Below, in pieces: positions 47,334 through 56,500 of a stretch of 64,000 nt of DNA (its first letter is position 1; each line of letters begins with the position of its first letter). The position numbers were made by a program, and so were the translations under genes. The notes beneath the pieces were generated by a model that worked only from the letters and a program-made list of their open reading frames with translations, did not search any database and had not been told where the DNA came from. This DNA comes from Arthrobacter gandavensis (GTDB lineage Bacteria > Actinomycetota > Actinomycetes > Actinomycetales > Micrococcaceae), in the NCBI RefSeq assembly GCF_015355785.1, contig NZ_JADKYW010000005.1, positions 713,468 to 777,467 of the forward strand. Reading direction: 5' to 3'.

Positions 47334-48838
47334 GCTGCCGCCCCGGTGGGTTCGGCCGGATGCAGGCTTGCACGGCCCTCCTGCACTTGGAGGATGCGGC
47401 CGCCCAGTGCCGCAGTGAACTCGCGGTCGTGCGTCACCGAGACGACGGCGCAGCCCGCGTCCCGGCGCTGCTGCGCGAGCAGCGAGACCAGTTCCCGCCA
47501 GGTGTTGGCATCTTGGCCGAAGGTGGGCTCGTCCAGGAGCAGGATGTCCGGCGAGGTTGCGAGCATGGTAGCCACCGAGAGCCTGCGCTTCTCTCCGCCG
47601 GAGAGCGTGAACGGGTTTGCCTGGAGCAGCCCGGACAGCTTCAGCCGGTGCGCCAGTTCTTCCACGGTATCCCTGACATCGGTTTCGCTGCGCCCGGCGC
47701 GGCGCGGGCCGAAAGCCAGCTCCTCCCGGACCGAGCCGGTGAGGAACTGGTGCTCCGGCTCCTGGAACACGGTCCCGATCCGTGTCACCAGCTGGGCCGA
47801 CTTCCATTTGGACGGGGTGTTTCCCGCTTCCCGAGCCAGCGCCGGGGAAGCAGTTAGTTTCCCGGCGCGGGGACGCAGCAGCCCTCCCAGCGTCAACGCC
47901 AAGGTTGACTTCCCGGCTCCGTTGGCTCCGGTGATTCCCAGGGCATCCCCGGCCTTCAGGGCCAGATCGACCCCGGTGAGCACTGCCGGTCCGCGGGGTG
48001 TGCGTGCCACCTCGAGTCCGTCGGCGGTAAGCAGGTCCTCTGCTGCCGGCATGGCGGGCAGGGGCGGCGGAACATCCACCGCTGCGCCGGGCAGCCAAAC
48101 ACCGGCTTCAGCCAGGCGGGAGCGCGTTCGTTCGGCGGTGAGGACCTCCCGGGGCGGGCCGTCCGCCAGCAGTCCCCCGCCGGCGTCGAGCACTATGACC
48201 CGGTCCACCAGCTGCGCCCACGCTGCGACGCGGTGTTCCACCACAATAAGGGTGGCGCCGGTCCGGTCCAGGACCCGTTCAACGGAGTCCCGGATTTCCA
48301 GTACACCGGCGGGGTCGAGGTTGGCAGTAGGTTCGTCCAGCAGCAGCAGCCCCGGAGCCATCGCCAGGATCGAGGCCAGTGCCAGGCGCTGCTTCTGGCC
48401 GCCGGAGAGCGCCGCGGTTGAATGCCCCAGCGGCACCCGGAGTCCAACGTCGTCCAGGGCCGCGTGTACCCGTTCCCAGATCTCCGCGCGGGGAACACCG
48501 AGGTTCTCGGCCCCGAAAGCCACCTCGTCGCCCACCCGGGAGAGCACAATCTGCGAGTCGGGGTCCTGCAGCAGCAGGCCGGCACGCCCCCGCGCCCCCT
48601 GGGGATGGGCACCGTCGAGCCGCAGCGTGCCGCTTTCGGTCCCGCCGGTGTCCTCGCCCAGGACTCCCGCCAGGGCGTGCAGCAGGGTGGACTTGCCTGC
48701 TCCGGAAGCCCCCAGCAGGAGCACCCGCTCCCCGGGGTTGATGTCGAAGGAAACGCCGGCAACCGCCTGGGCTTTGCGCCCGGCGTGCCGCCACCCCCAG
48801 TCCCGGGCAGCAACGGCCACGGGGTTGGCTGCGGCCAT
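47330..48838 (-). CDS. ykoD: ECF transporter duplicated ATPase (YkoD type)
   Basis: 502 residues with two ABC domains in one chain. Domain 1: GASGAGKST, LSGGQKQRLAL, LLLLDEPTANLD. Domain 2: GANGAGKST, LSGGEKRRLSV, ILLLDEPTFGQD. Both catalytic glutamates are present. The chain provides the two ATPases (EcfA and EcfA') that power the S and T components. It starts 3 bases after the ykoE stop. Confidence 0.93.
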   Translation of the reverse strand: MAAANPVAVAARDWGWRHAGRKAQAVAGVSFDINPGERVLLLGASGAGKSTLLHALAGVLGEDTGGTESGTLRLDGAHPQGARGRAGLLLQDPDSQIVLSRVGDEVAFGAENLGVPRAEIWERVHAALDDVGLRVPLGHSTAALSGGQKQRLALASILAMAPGLLLLDEPTANLDPAGVLEIRDSVERVLDRTGATLIVVEHRVAAWAQLVDRVIVLDAGGGLLADGPPREVLTAERTRSRLAEAGVWLPGAAVDVPPPLPAMPAAEDLLTADGLEVARTPRGPAVLTGVDLALKAGDALGITGANGAGKSTLALTLGGLLRPRAGKLTASPALAREAGNTPSKWKSAQLVTRIGTVFQEPEHQFLTGSVREELAFGPRRAGRSETDVRDTVEELAHRLKLSGLLQANPFTLSGGEKRRLSVATMLATSPDILLLDEPTFGQDANTWRELVSLLAQQRRDAGCAVVSVTHDREFTAALGGRILQVQEGRASLHPAEPTGAAA

Positions 48839-48841
48839 CGT

Positions 48842-49441
48842 CTACACGTCCGCCGTGCGTCCGGAGGCGAAGGCCGAAAGCACACCGGTCTTTGCCAGCG
48901 CCCGCACCGCCAGCCAGGACAGCAGTCCGGCGAGAATCAGTCCGGACACCATCGCGAAGACGGTGTACAGCGCCTGCCACTGGAAGGCCCATTCCGGCAT
49001 GTACAGGATGGATTCACTCACCCCCAGGAAGAGTCCGGAGCCGAGACCCGCCAGCAGCGCCACGGGCAGGGTGAACTTCCGGTACAGGAAGAGCAGGAAC
49101 ACCAGTTCGGCGCCCAGGCCCTGGATTGCACCGGAGAGCAGCACGGAAAGGCCGAACTGGGTTCCCAGCACGCCGGAAACGGCAGAGGCAAGGACTTCAC
49201 AGTAAAGCGCGGCTCCGGGTTTGCGGATGATCAAAGCGCCCAGGACGCCGGCAATCAGCCAGCCGCCGGTGTAGAGGCCCGCCAGGGGCGGGAAGGCAAC
49301 GAAGGCTGCGGCGACTCCGCCGTAAGCCAGGGACCAGGCCCAGAAAACCACCCCGGTGGCTACGGCCAGGACGGAGGCGACGACGATGTCCACCACCCGC
49401 CAGGATGAGCGGACGGGCCGGATGGATTGGGTTTCCTGCAT
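48842..49441 (-). CDS. ykoE: ECF transporter substrate-binding S component (YkoE family)
   Basis: 199 residues with about six predicted membrane helices and the YkoE-like stretch GGVAAAFVAFPPLAGLYTGGWLIAGVLGALIIRKPGAALYCEV. YkoE binds thiamine or a precursor such as hydroxymethylpyrimidine. The TPP riboswitch directly upstream supports a thiamine-related substrate. AGGAGG lies 7 bases before the ATG, in a hairpin that can hide it. No YkoF-like gene is present. Confidence 0.88.
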   Translation of the reverse strand: MQETQSIRPVRSSWRVVDIVVASVLAVATGVVFWAWSLAYGGVAAAFVAFPPLAGLYTGGWLIAGVLGALIIRKPGAALYCEVLASAVSGVLGTQFGLSVLLSGAIQGLGAELVFLLFLYRKFTLPVALLAGLGSGLFLGVSESILYMPEWAFQWQALYTVFAMVSGLILAGLLSWLAVRALAKTGVLSAFASGRTADV

Positions 49442-49449
49442 GAAATGTT

Positions 49450-49467
49450 CCTCCTGGATTCAGGAGG
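49450..49467 (-). promoter_or_regulatory. Shine-Dalgarno hairpin, riboswitch expression platform
   Basis: CCTCCTG and CAGGAGG pair perfectly (7 bp) around a 4-base loop on the ykoE leader. The right arm is the ribosome binding site, so folding would block translation when TPP is bound. Confidence 0.65.
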
Positions 49468-49504
49468 GGAGGGAAAACCGCCGGCGGCGGTGCACCCCTG
49501 AGAT

Positions 49505-49630
49505 CTCGACTCCCTTCGCCGGTACTAACCGGAGCAGGTTCGAGGGTCTGCGGCTTGGTCCGCACTCTCAGCGCCCGAAAACCGGCGTCCGGATTGCCTC
49601 CGGAGCCGGGAAGCGGCGCTCCCCTGTCGT
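49505..49630 (-). ncRNA. TPP (thiamine pyrophosphate) riboswitch
   Basis: Minus strand. In order: P1 arm CGAC with GGGGAGCG, the pyrimidine-sensor loop GCTGAGAGTG, the ACCCTCGAACCTG segment, then CCGGTTAGTACCGGCGAAGG and the closing GGGAGTCG. These match the conserved TPP aptamer (THI element). It controls the ykoE-D-C operon that begins 64 bases downstream. Confidence 0.95.
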
Positions 49631-49728
49631 GTGTATGCGTGGTCCACTGTACACGCAGTGCCGCGTGGAATCCGGGCGCGGCAGGTAGCGTAGGGGGAAA
49701 CACCATCGCACAAGACCAAGGAGCACTA

Positions 49729-49992
49729 ATGAACCTGATCCTGAAACTGCTGGGTACCGGTGTCAGTGTGGGCGCCGGACTGGCCTCGGCAAAGATCCTG
49801 GACTTCGTCTGGACCAAGGCCACGGGCAATGAGCCTCCCAAGGACAAGGACGGCGCGCTTGAAGCGAGCCTTCGTTCGGCGGTCGTCTTCGCGCTGGTTT
49901 CCGGCGCGGTCAGCCAGGTTATCCGGGTGCTTACCAACCGCGGTACGCAGCGCGCGATCGCCCGTTACAGCCGCACCCCCGAGGTCGTCTAG
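49729..49992 (+). CDS. DUF4235 family membrane protein
   Basis: 87 residues. Two predicted helices, LLGTGVSVGAGLASAKILDFVW (about 6-27) and SLRSAVVFALVSGAVSQVIRVL (about 47-68), joined by the polar loop GNEPPKDKDGALE. This matches DUF4235, common in actinobacteria and of unknown function. AAGGAG lies 6 bases before the ATG. It reads away from the riboswitch and ends at a dispersed palindrome. Confidence 0.88.
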   Translation: MNLILKLLGTGVSVGAGLASAKILDFVWTKATGNEPPKDKDGALEASLRSAVVFALVSGAVSQVIRVLTNRGTQRAIARYSRTPEVV

Positions 49993-50002
49993 CTCCCCCC
50001 TT

Positions 50003-50064
50003 CATCGAGATGACAGAAACTGCCCGTATGAGCGTTCATACGGGCAGTTTCTGTCATCTCGATG
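50003..50064. repeat. Dispersed palindromic element, copy 2
   Basis: Perfect inverted repeat with arms of 29 bases and a 4-base centre, GCGT; core GACAGAAACTGCCCGT. Copy 1 is at 10407-10467. It lies between convergent DUF4235 and mnhG genes, 10 and 11 bases from their stops, and probably stops transcription both ways. Confidence 0.85.
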
Positions 50065-50075
50065 TGTCGTCGGGG

Positions 50076-50606
50076 TCAGCCTTCGCGGCTGCGTCCGGGC
50101 GGCAGCTTGTCCGCTTCAGCCCGTGTCCGCGCCAGTTCCTCGTCGCTGAGGTCGCCGGTGTAGTAGGTCCCGTCCGGTTCGTGGCCGGGATCGTCATCCA
50201 CCAGCGGATCTGCAGCTGAGTCCGCGGCGGCCTTTTCCTCCCTGGCCTCGAACATCAGCTGCTGTGCGCGCTCAACGACGTCGTCCAGCTCGTCAATGGT
50301 TAGCAGCTCGGGACGCAGGTGCTTGGTACGGTACCCGGCGCGGCCCACCATGTGGGCGGACACCGGCGCAGTGAGCAGCATGAAGATCCAGCACAGCGCC
50401 AGGACCGGGAGCAGGACCCAGCTGCGGAATTCAACCGCCATGGCCAGCAGGAAGAGCAGCAGGCCAAGCACCTGCGGCTTGGACGCGGCGTGCATCCGGC
50501 TCATCAGGTCAGGGAAGCGGGCCAGGCCGATCGCCGCGGCAAGGGACATGGTGGCACCGCCCAGCAGCAGGGCCGCCACAATAACGTCAATCGCGGTTTC
50601 GTTCAT
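50076..50606 (-). CDS. mnhG: Mrp Na+/H+ antiporter subunit G
   Basis: 176 residues. Three predicted helices (about 8-28, 40-60 and 66-86) with the MnhG pattern GGATMSLAAAIGLARFPDLMSRMHAASKPQVLG. The tail of some 80 residues is hydrophilic and much longer than usual for MnhG (about 110 residues in total); it is acidic and probably cytoplasmic. Last gene of the operon; it starts 2 bases after mnhF. Confidence 0.9.
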   Translation of the reverse strand: MNETAIDVIVAALLLGGATMSLAAAIGLARFPDLMSRMHAASKPQVLGLLLFLLAMAVEFRSWVLLPVLALCWIFMLLTAPVSAHMVGRAGYRTKHLRPELLTIDELDDVVERAQQLMFEAREEKAAADSAADPLVDDDPGHEPDGTYYTGDLSDEELARTRAEADKLPPGRSREG

Positions 50607-50608
50607 GG

Positions 50609-50866
50609 CTACCTCCGGTCCGTTACGAAGCGGGCAACCGTCACGGAGCCGATGAAGCCGATCAGCGAAATCGCAATCAGCAGGGCCAGGTAGTCCAGGT
50701 TCCGGTTCACGACCATGTCCACCACCAGGGCGCCGCCCACAATCGCCAGCAGGACGTCTGCGGCAAGCACGCGGTCAAGGATGGATGGTCCCCGTACTAT
50801 GCGGAAGATGGCACCGGCCGCAGAAACGGCCAGCATGATGGCCACGATGATGATGGCAACAGTCAT
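50609..50866 (-). CDS. mnhF: Mrp Na+/H+ antiporter subunit F
   Basis: 85 residues and three predicted helices, with the family segment RIVRGPSILDRVLAADVLLAIVGGALVV. ATG 50866 overlaps the mnhE stop; the longer open frame upstream is not coding. Forms part of the membrane complex with subunits A-G. Confidence 0.92.
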   Translation of the reverse strand: MTVAIIIVAIMLAVSAAGAIFRIVRGPSILDRVLAADVLLAIVGGALVVDMVVNRNLDYLALLIAISLIGFIGSVTVARFVTDRR

Positions 50867-51462
50867 CGGCTGACCTCCCCTTCGCGCAGTTCCTTCAGGT
50901 CTTTCTGCTCCGCCCGGACAAGCGCCAGCTCTTCCTTGGTGCCCATCATGCGGATCAGCCATGACTCTGTGGCACGCACGTCGTCACGGACCTTCTCGGC
51001 AGCCTTCTGGGTGTCCACGCCCAGGCAGTGCAGGTACAGCGTGGACGTTGACCGGTCTACCTCCACCACCAGTGAACCGGGAATCAGGGAAAGTGCGTGG
51101 CCGGTGGCTGTAACAAGCAGGTCCGAGTGGCTGCGCAGCTTCACCGCAACTACAGCATTCTTGATCCGCGGCCCCTGGACGACGGCGAGCCACAGCACGT
51201 GGACGCTGGCAATCACCAGTTTCCAGAGGAACCGCACGCTGAAGCCCGCGGCGTAGAAGACGTTGAAACGGCCGGACAGGTCAACCGGCGGCAGGTAGAA
51301 AATGTTCGTGACAACAAACGCGATGATGGCGCCGAACACCAGGTTGCCCGGGCTGAAGTCCTGCCAGAGCGCACCCCAGAGCAGCACCAGCCAGATGATC
51401 AGCGGCAGTTCCTTGAGCAGGGGAATCCGCGGGTGGTTGCGCATGCGCGCTTTCTTCGTCAC
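50863..51462 (-). CDS. mnhE: Mrp Na+/H+ antiporter subunit E
   Basis: 199 residues. Helices at about 16-55 and 66-95 lead into a conserved cytoplasmic domain: VKLRSHSDLLVTATGHALSLIPGSLVVEVD, then LYLHCLGV. A charged C-terminus follows. The start overlaps the mnhD stop. Confidence 0.92.
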   Translation of the reverse strand: MTKKARMRNHPRIPLLKELPLIIWLVLLWGALWQDFSPGNLVFGAIIAFVVTNIFYLPPVDLSGRFNVFYAAGFSVRFLWKLVIASVHVLWLAVVQGPRIKNAVVAVKLRSHSDLLVTATGHALSLIPGSLVVEVDRSTSTLYLHCLGVDTQKAAEKVRDDVRATESWLIRMMGTKEELALVRAEQKDLKELREGEVSR

Positions 51463-53069
51463 GGTGCGCTCCCTTCACCGAGCACTGCCTCGATGTAGGG
51501 CGTGCGGTCCAGCAGGTCCTGTGCGGCGTTGTCGCTCAGTGAAAACAGCGGCCCGGCCAGGATGGTAAGGGAGACTCCCAGGGCGACCAGCCCCACCGTG
51601 GGGTACACCATGGTCTTCGGCAGCAGGTCCACGGTCGAGCGGCCGCCAAAGCGTCCGCTGCTGTGCCCGCTCACGTTGCCGGAGTCCCGGACGGTGCTGC
51701 CGTCCGTAGTGGTGGCTAGGAGGATCGGGTCCGGGTGGACTGCGTCCTCCGGGGTGCGCCAGAACGCGCGGTTCCAGACCCGCGCCATCACCAGCAGGGT
51801 CAGCAGCGAGGTCAGGACGGACGCGGCCACCAGGACGTAGGCCAGCGGCGTACCCAGCTCCACGCCGGCCTGCATCAGGCCAAGCTTGCCCAGGAACCCG
51901 GAGAACGGCGGGATACCGGCAAGGTTGATTGCCGGTATGAAGTACAGGACTGCCAGCAGCGGAGACAACCGTGCCAGTCCGCCCAGGCGGTCCATGTTGG
52001 CTGTCCCGCCGCGCCGCTCGATCAGGCCCGTCACTAGGAAGAGGCTGGTCTGGACGGTGATGTGGTGGACCACGTAGAACACCGCCGCGCCGATGCCCAC
52101 GATTGAAGCGACCGCCAGCCCAAACACCATGTAGCCGATGTGGCTCACCAGCGTGAAGGACAGCATTCGCTTGATGTCCGTCTGCGCCAGTGCACCCAGT
52201 ATGCCCACGAGCATGGTCAGACCGGCGACAACCATCAGCAGCGTATTGATCCGGTCTCCCGGGAACAGGAGCGTCTCTGTCCGGACCATGGCGTAGACGC
52301 CCACCTTGGTCAGCAGGCCGGCGAACACCGCGGTAACGGGAGCCGGGGCCGTGGGGTAGGAGTCCGGCAGCCAGAAGGAGAGCGGGAACACGGCGGCCTT
52401 GATGCCGAACGCGACCAGGAGCATCAGGTGCAGCATCATCTGCGTTCCGGGGTCCAGTTCACCGAGCTTGATCGCAAGGTCCGCCATATTCACCGTTCCC
52501 GTTGCGGCGTAGATCATGCCGATGGCGGTGAGGAACAGGACGGAGGAAATGACGCTGACGACGACGTAGGTCACGCCGGCGCGGATGCGCGGCGTAGTGC
52601 CGCCAAGGGTCATCAGCACGTAGCTGGCGGTCAGCAGGATTTCGAAGCCGACGTAGAGGTTGAAGAGGTCTCCGGCCAGGAAGGCGTTGGAAACGCCGGC
52701 CACGAGGATGAGGTAGGTCGGATGGAAGATTGAAATCGGACCGTCTTCATCGCCGTCTGCCATGCCCTGGCCGGCTGCGTAGATCAGCACCGCGAGGCTG
52801 ATGGCTGAGGAGACCACCAGCATCAGGGCGGAGAACTGGTCCACCACCATGGTGATGCCGAACGGCGGCATCCAGCCGCCCAGGTTGACTGCCTGGGCTC
52901 CGGTCTCCCAGACCGCTGCCAGCAGGAAGCACTCGAGCACCAGGGTCAGGGTGAGCACGCTGATCGACACGATGCGCTGGGAACGCTGGTGCCGGATGAG
53001 CAGGAAGGCCAGCGCCGCGCCGAGGAACGGCAGGACGACGGCGAGGGGGGCAAAACTGGAAGCGTTCAT
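51459..53069 (-). CDS. mnhD: Mrp Na+/H+ antiporter subunit D
   Basis: 536 residues with about 14 predicted helices, related to the NuoM/N proton-pumping subunits of complex I. The key segments FGIKAAVFPLSFWLPDSYPTAPAPVTAVFAGLLTKVGVYA and the lysines in it belong to the proton path of this family. The start overlaps the mnhC stop. Confidence 0.95.
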   Translation of the reverse strand: MNASSFAPLAVVLPFLGAALAFLLIRHQRSQRIVSISVLTLTLVLECFLLAAVWETGAQAVNLGGWMPPFGITMVVDQFSALMLVVSSAISLAVLIYAAGQGMADGDEDGPISIFHPTYLILVAGVSNAFLAGDLFNLYVGFEILLTASYVLMTLGGTTPRIRAGVTYVVVSVISSVLFLTAIGMIYAATGTVNMADLAIKLGELDPGTQMMLHLMLLVAFGIKAAVFPLSFWLPDSYPTAPAPVTAVFAGLLTKVGVYAMVRTETLLFPGDRINTLLMVVAGLTMLVGILGALAQTDIKRMLSFTLVSHIGYMVFGLAVASIVGIGAAVFYVVHHITVQTSLFLVTGLIERRGGTANMDRLGGLARLSPLLAVLYFIPAINLAGIPPFSGFLGKLGLMQAGVELGTPLAYVLVAASVLTSLLTLLVMARVWNRAFWRTPEDAVHPDPILLATTTDGSTVRDSGNVSGHSSGRFGGRSTVDLLPKTMVYPTVGLVALGVSLTILAGPLFSLSDNAAQDLLDRTPYIEAVLGEGSAP

Positions 53070-53554
53070 TGTTTTGCCTCTCCTGTGGATCCGGTGCCCG
53101 CGCCGCGCTGCGAACCGGGTGCTTCTTCGGCTTCCTCAGCCGGCGTGAACTCGGTCGTGTCCTCGGGGACATCGGCGTCGTCTTCCGCGTCGTAGCTGCT
53201 CTGGCTGGCCACGCGGCGGTCTTCGATGTCGTCCTGGACCTCGTCCTGGCGCCCCAGCACCCAGGACCGGTAAATGATGCCCAGCATGAAGGCGGTTACG
53301 GAGAAGGAGATGACGATCGAGGTGAGGATAAACGCCTGCGGGAGCGGGTCGTTGTAGTCTTCCGGCGGTATCTCGGAGCCGAACAGCGGAGCCAGCCCTG
53401 CGAACCCTCCGGTGGTCAGCAGCAGCAGGTTGGTGGCGTTGGCCATCATAGCCAGGCCCAGCACCACACGGGTGAGGCTGCGTTCCAGAACCAGGTAGAT
53501 CCCGGCCGCATAGAGGGCGCCCATGATGAGCAGCAGCGTGATGTTGACGCTCAT
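53066..53554 (-). CDS. mnhC: Mrp Na+/H+ antiporter subunit C
   Basis: 162 residues. Three predicted helices homologous to NuoK, with GIYLVLERSLTRVVLGLAMMANATNLLLL and DPLPQAFILTSIVISFSVTAFML. The acidic tail of about 45 residues is longer than in most MnhC proteins. Starts and stops overlap both neighbours. Confidence 0.94.
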   Translation of the reverse strand: MSVNITLLLIMGALYAAGIYLVLERSLTRVVLGLAMMANATNLLLLTTGGFAGLAPLFGSEIPPEDYNDPLPQAFILTSIVISFSVTAFMLGIIYRSWVLGRQDEVQDDIEDRRVASQSSYDAEDDADVPEDTTEFTPAEEAEEAPGSQRGAGTGSTGEAKQ

Positions 53555-56500
53555 CGGGACACTCCTTCCGTTTCAAGCATTTCGGGTTCGGGTTCCACCA
53601 GGTCCTCGTCGTCGTCAGTGTCTGACCCGCCCTCGGAGCGTTCGTCAATCTCCGAGCCGAGGCTGCGCAGGACGTCCAGCACCAGGCCAACCACCACCAG
53701 GTACACGCCGATGTCGAAGATGGTGGACGTGACGAACTTGATGTCGCCGAAGACCGGCCAGGTCAACTCGATGATGGCGCTCTGCAGCACCTGCCCGCCG
53801 AAGAACAGCGGCGCGGCTGCGGAGAGTGCTGCCAGGCCCAGGCCGCCACCCAGCAGGGTTCCGGCGCTGACCGGGGTGGCCTCGGCGAGTTCGAAACGTC
53901 CGCCTGCAAGGTAGCGGATGGTCAGCGCCAGGCCTGCCATCAGACCGCCGGCGAACCCGCCGCCCGGGGTGTTGTGGCCGGCGAGGAGCAGGTAGATGGA
54001 GAAGATGATTACCGAGTGGAACAGCAGCCGGGTAACCACTTCGAAGATGATGGACCGGCGTTCCGGGGCCAGCGTACGGCCAGCTACCAGCCACGCCTCG
54101 CGGGCAACGGAAGAGAACTTCCGGGCCAGTGCCAGGGTGGCTGCTTCCCGCTCGGAGGAAGCGAAGTGTTCACGCCCGCGGTCCACGGACCCGGTGGCCA
54201 CCTCGTCGGCGCGGCGGCGCTTGTCACCCCGGCCCCGGATGAAGATCAGGGAGGCAACACCGGTGGCCGCCATGGCCAGCACGGACAGCTCACCGAAGGT
54301 GTCCCACGCGCGGATGTCCACGAGGGTCACGTTGACGATGTTCAGTCCGCCTCCGCCCTTGTAGGCGAGTTCCGGATAGGACAGCGAAATTGGTTCAGCC
54401 ACGCGGGACGCCATGGCGGTCATGGCGAAGAACACCATTGCGGCACCGAACGCGATTCCCAGCCCGGCCCGCAGCAGCCGCTGGCCGGTGGGCTCGCGCT
54501 TCCAAAGCCGGGCCGGCAGGGAACGCAGCGCCAGGACGAAGGCGACGAGGACAATGGTTTCGACCAGCATCTGGGTCAGTGCCAGGTCAGGAGCACCCTG
54601 CAGGGCGAAGATCAGGGCGAGGCCGTAGCCGCTGACACTGACCATGAGCACGGCCAGGAACCGCTTGTTGGCGCGGGCCGCGCCGACGGCGCCGATCACC
54701 ATCGCTGCGCCGATCACGGCCTGCAGCGGTGAATCGAACCAGTGGAACTGCTCAGGCAGCGGCGCTCCGCGGAGCAGGACGACGCTCAGCGGCGTGACGA
54801 TCGCCATGCTCAGGATGACGAACAGGTAGAAGGTCAGCGAACCGCGCTGCGTACGTCCGGTAACCCACACCGCGACGTCGTCAAGGATGCCGATTAGGCC
54901 ACGGTAGGAACGTTCCGCGTCGAGCGGGCTGGCCATGCTGGCCTGGATCTTCTCCACCCGGGTGCGCTGGAAGAACAGCAGTGTTCCGGCAGCGATCGTC
55001 AGGGCGGTCAGGCCCAGGGCAAGGGTGAAACCGTGCCAGAGCGCCAGGTGCGTGGCCTCGCCTTCAAGGGGGTACAGGTCCGCGTACGGGGCGATGATCG
55101 TATCCAGCGGCTTGGGCCAAAGGCCGAAAAAGACCGTGACGGCGGCCAGGATGGCGGGGGGTGCCAGGAACGGCCACGGAATCGCTTTGAACGCCGTCGG
55201 CTTGCAGGACTCCTTGGAGGCGAACCCGCCCCACACGAACCGGCAGCTGTACGCGAAGGTCAGGATGGCGCCCGCAACCACGCCAACGAGCAGGACGATC
55301 GCCGTGGGCGTGCCCTGTTCCTCGGCGAAGTGGACGTAGGTCTCGTAGACCGATTCCTTGGCCACAAACCCGAGCAGCGGAGGCAGCCCGGCCATGGAGG
55401 CAGCCCCGATGGCGGCCACAACGGCCAGGATGGGAGCTGAACGCCCGACGCCGGAGAGCTTGCGGATGTCCCGGGTTCCGGCCTGATGGTCAATGATGCC
55501 CACCACCAGGAATAGCGTTGCCTTGAAGAAGCCGTGTGCAAGGAGCAGCCCCATGCCTGCCAGGGCTGCCTCGTGGTTGCCCAGGCCCACCACCAGGGTG
55601 AGGAACCCAAGCTGGCTGACGGTGCCGTAGGCGAGCATCAGCTTCAGGTCATGCTGGCGAAGTGCCCGCCAGCCACCCAGCAGCAGGGTGGCCAGCCCCA
55701 GCACGGTGACGACGGGGGTCCAGTAGGCGGTCTCCCAGAAACCGGGGGCAAGCCGGGCCACCAGGTAGATGCCTGCCTTGACCATTGCTGCGGCGTGCAG
55801 GTAGGCACTGACCGGGGTGGGCGCAGCCATCGCCGCGGGGAGCCAGAAGTGGAAGGGGAACAGCGCAGACTTGGACACCGCACCGAGCAGCAGCAGCACC
55901 ACCGCGACATCGACGATGACGCCGCTGGCTGCAAGCTCCGGCGCCATGGCCATGATCTCGGAGATTCGGTAGGTTCCGGCTGCCGAGCCGAGCATGATCA
56001 TGCCCACCAGCATTGCCAGGCCGCCGAAAGTGGTCACGATCAGCGCCTGCAGTGCTGCGCGGCGGGCCGAAAGGCGGTGCGCTGCGTAACCGATCAGCAG
56101 GTAGGACAGGATTGTTGTCAGTTCCCAGAAGATGAACAGCAGGATCAGGTCATCCGCCGTCACCAAACCGAACATTGCCGCCGCGAAGGCCAGCAGCTGT
56201 GCACCGAAACTGCCCATCTTGGGATCTTCAGGGCGGAAGTAGCGGGCGCAGTAGAACAGGACCAGTGAGCCGACGCCCAGGATGAGGATCGCCAGGACTG
56301 CGGAGAGCGCGTCCATGCGGAACGCCAGTTCAACGCGCAGGTCCGGGATCCAGTTGAGGATGACCGACGGCGGCGCATTGGGAGCACCGGAGGCGAGGGA
56401 CTGGTCCGAGTCGATGTACCGGGGGTACGTGGCCATGAGCCACATGAACGCTCCGGCGGGAACCGCAGCCAGCAGGTAAAAGGCAGACCTGCCCATTCGG

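Noticed and set aside
46515-48098. A 527-codon open frame on the minus strand running through ykoD into ykoC
   Set aside because: The first 255 codons lie out of frame inside the ATPase gene and have the Arg/Gly/Pro-rich make-up of a shadow frame. The real ykoC starts at 47333, overlapping the ykoD stop.
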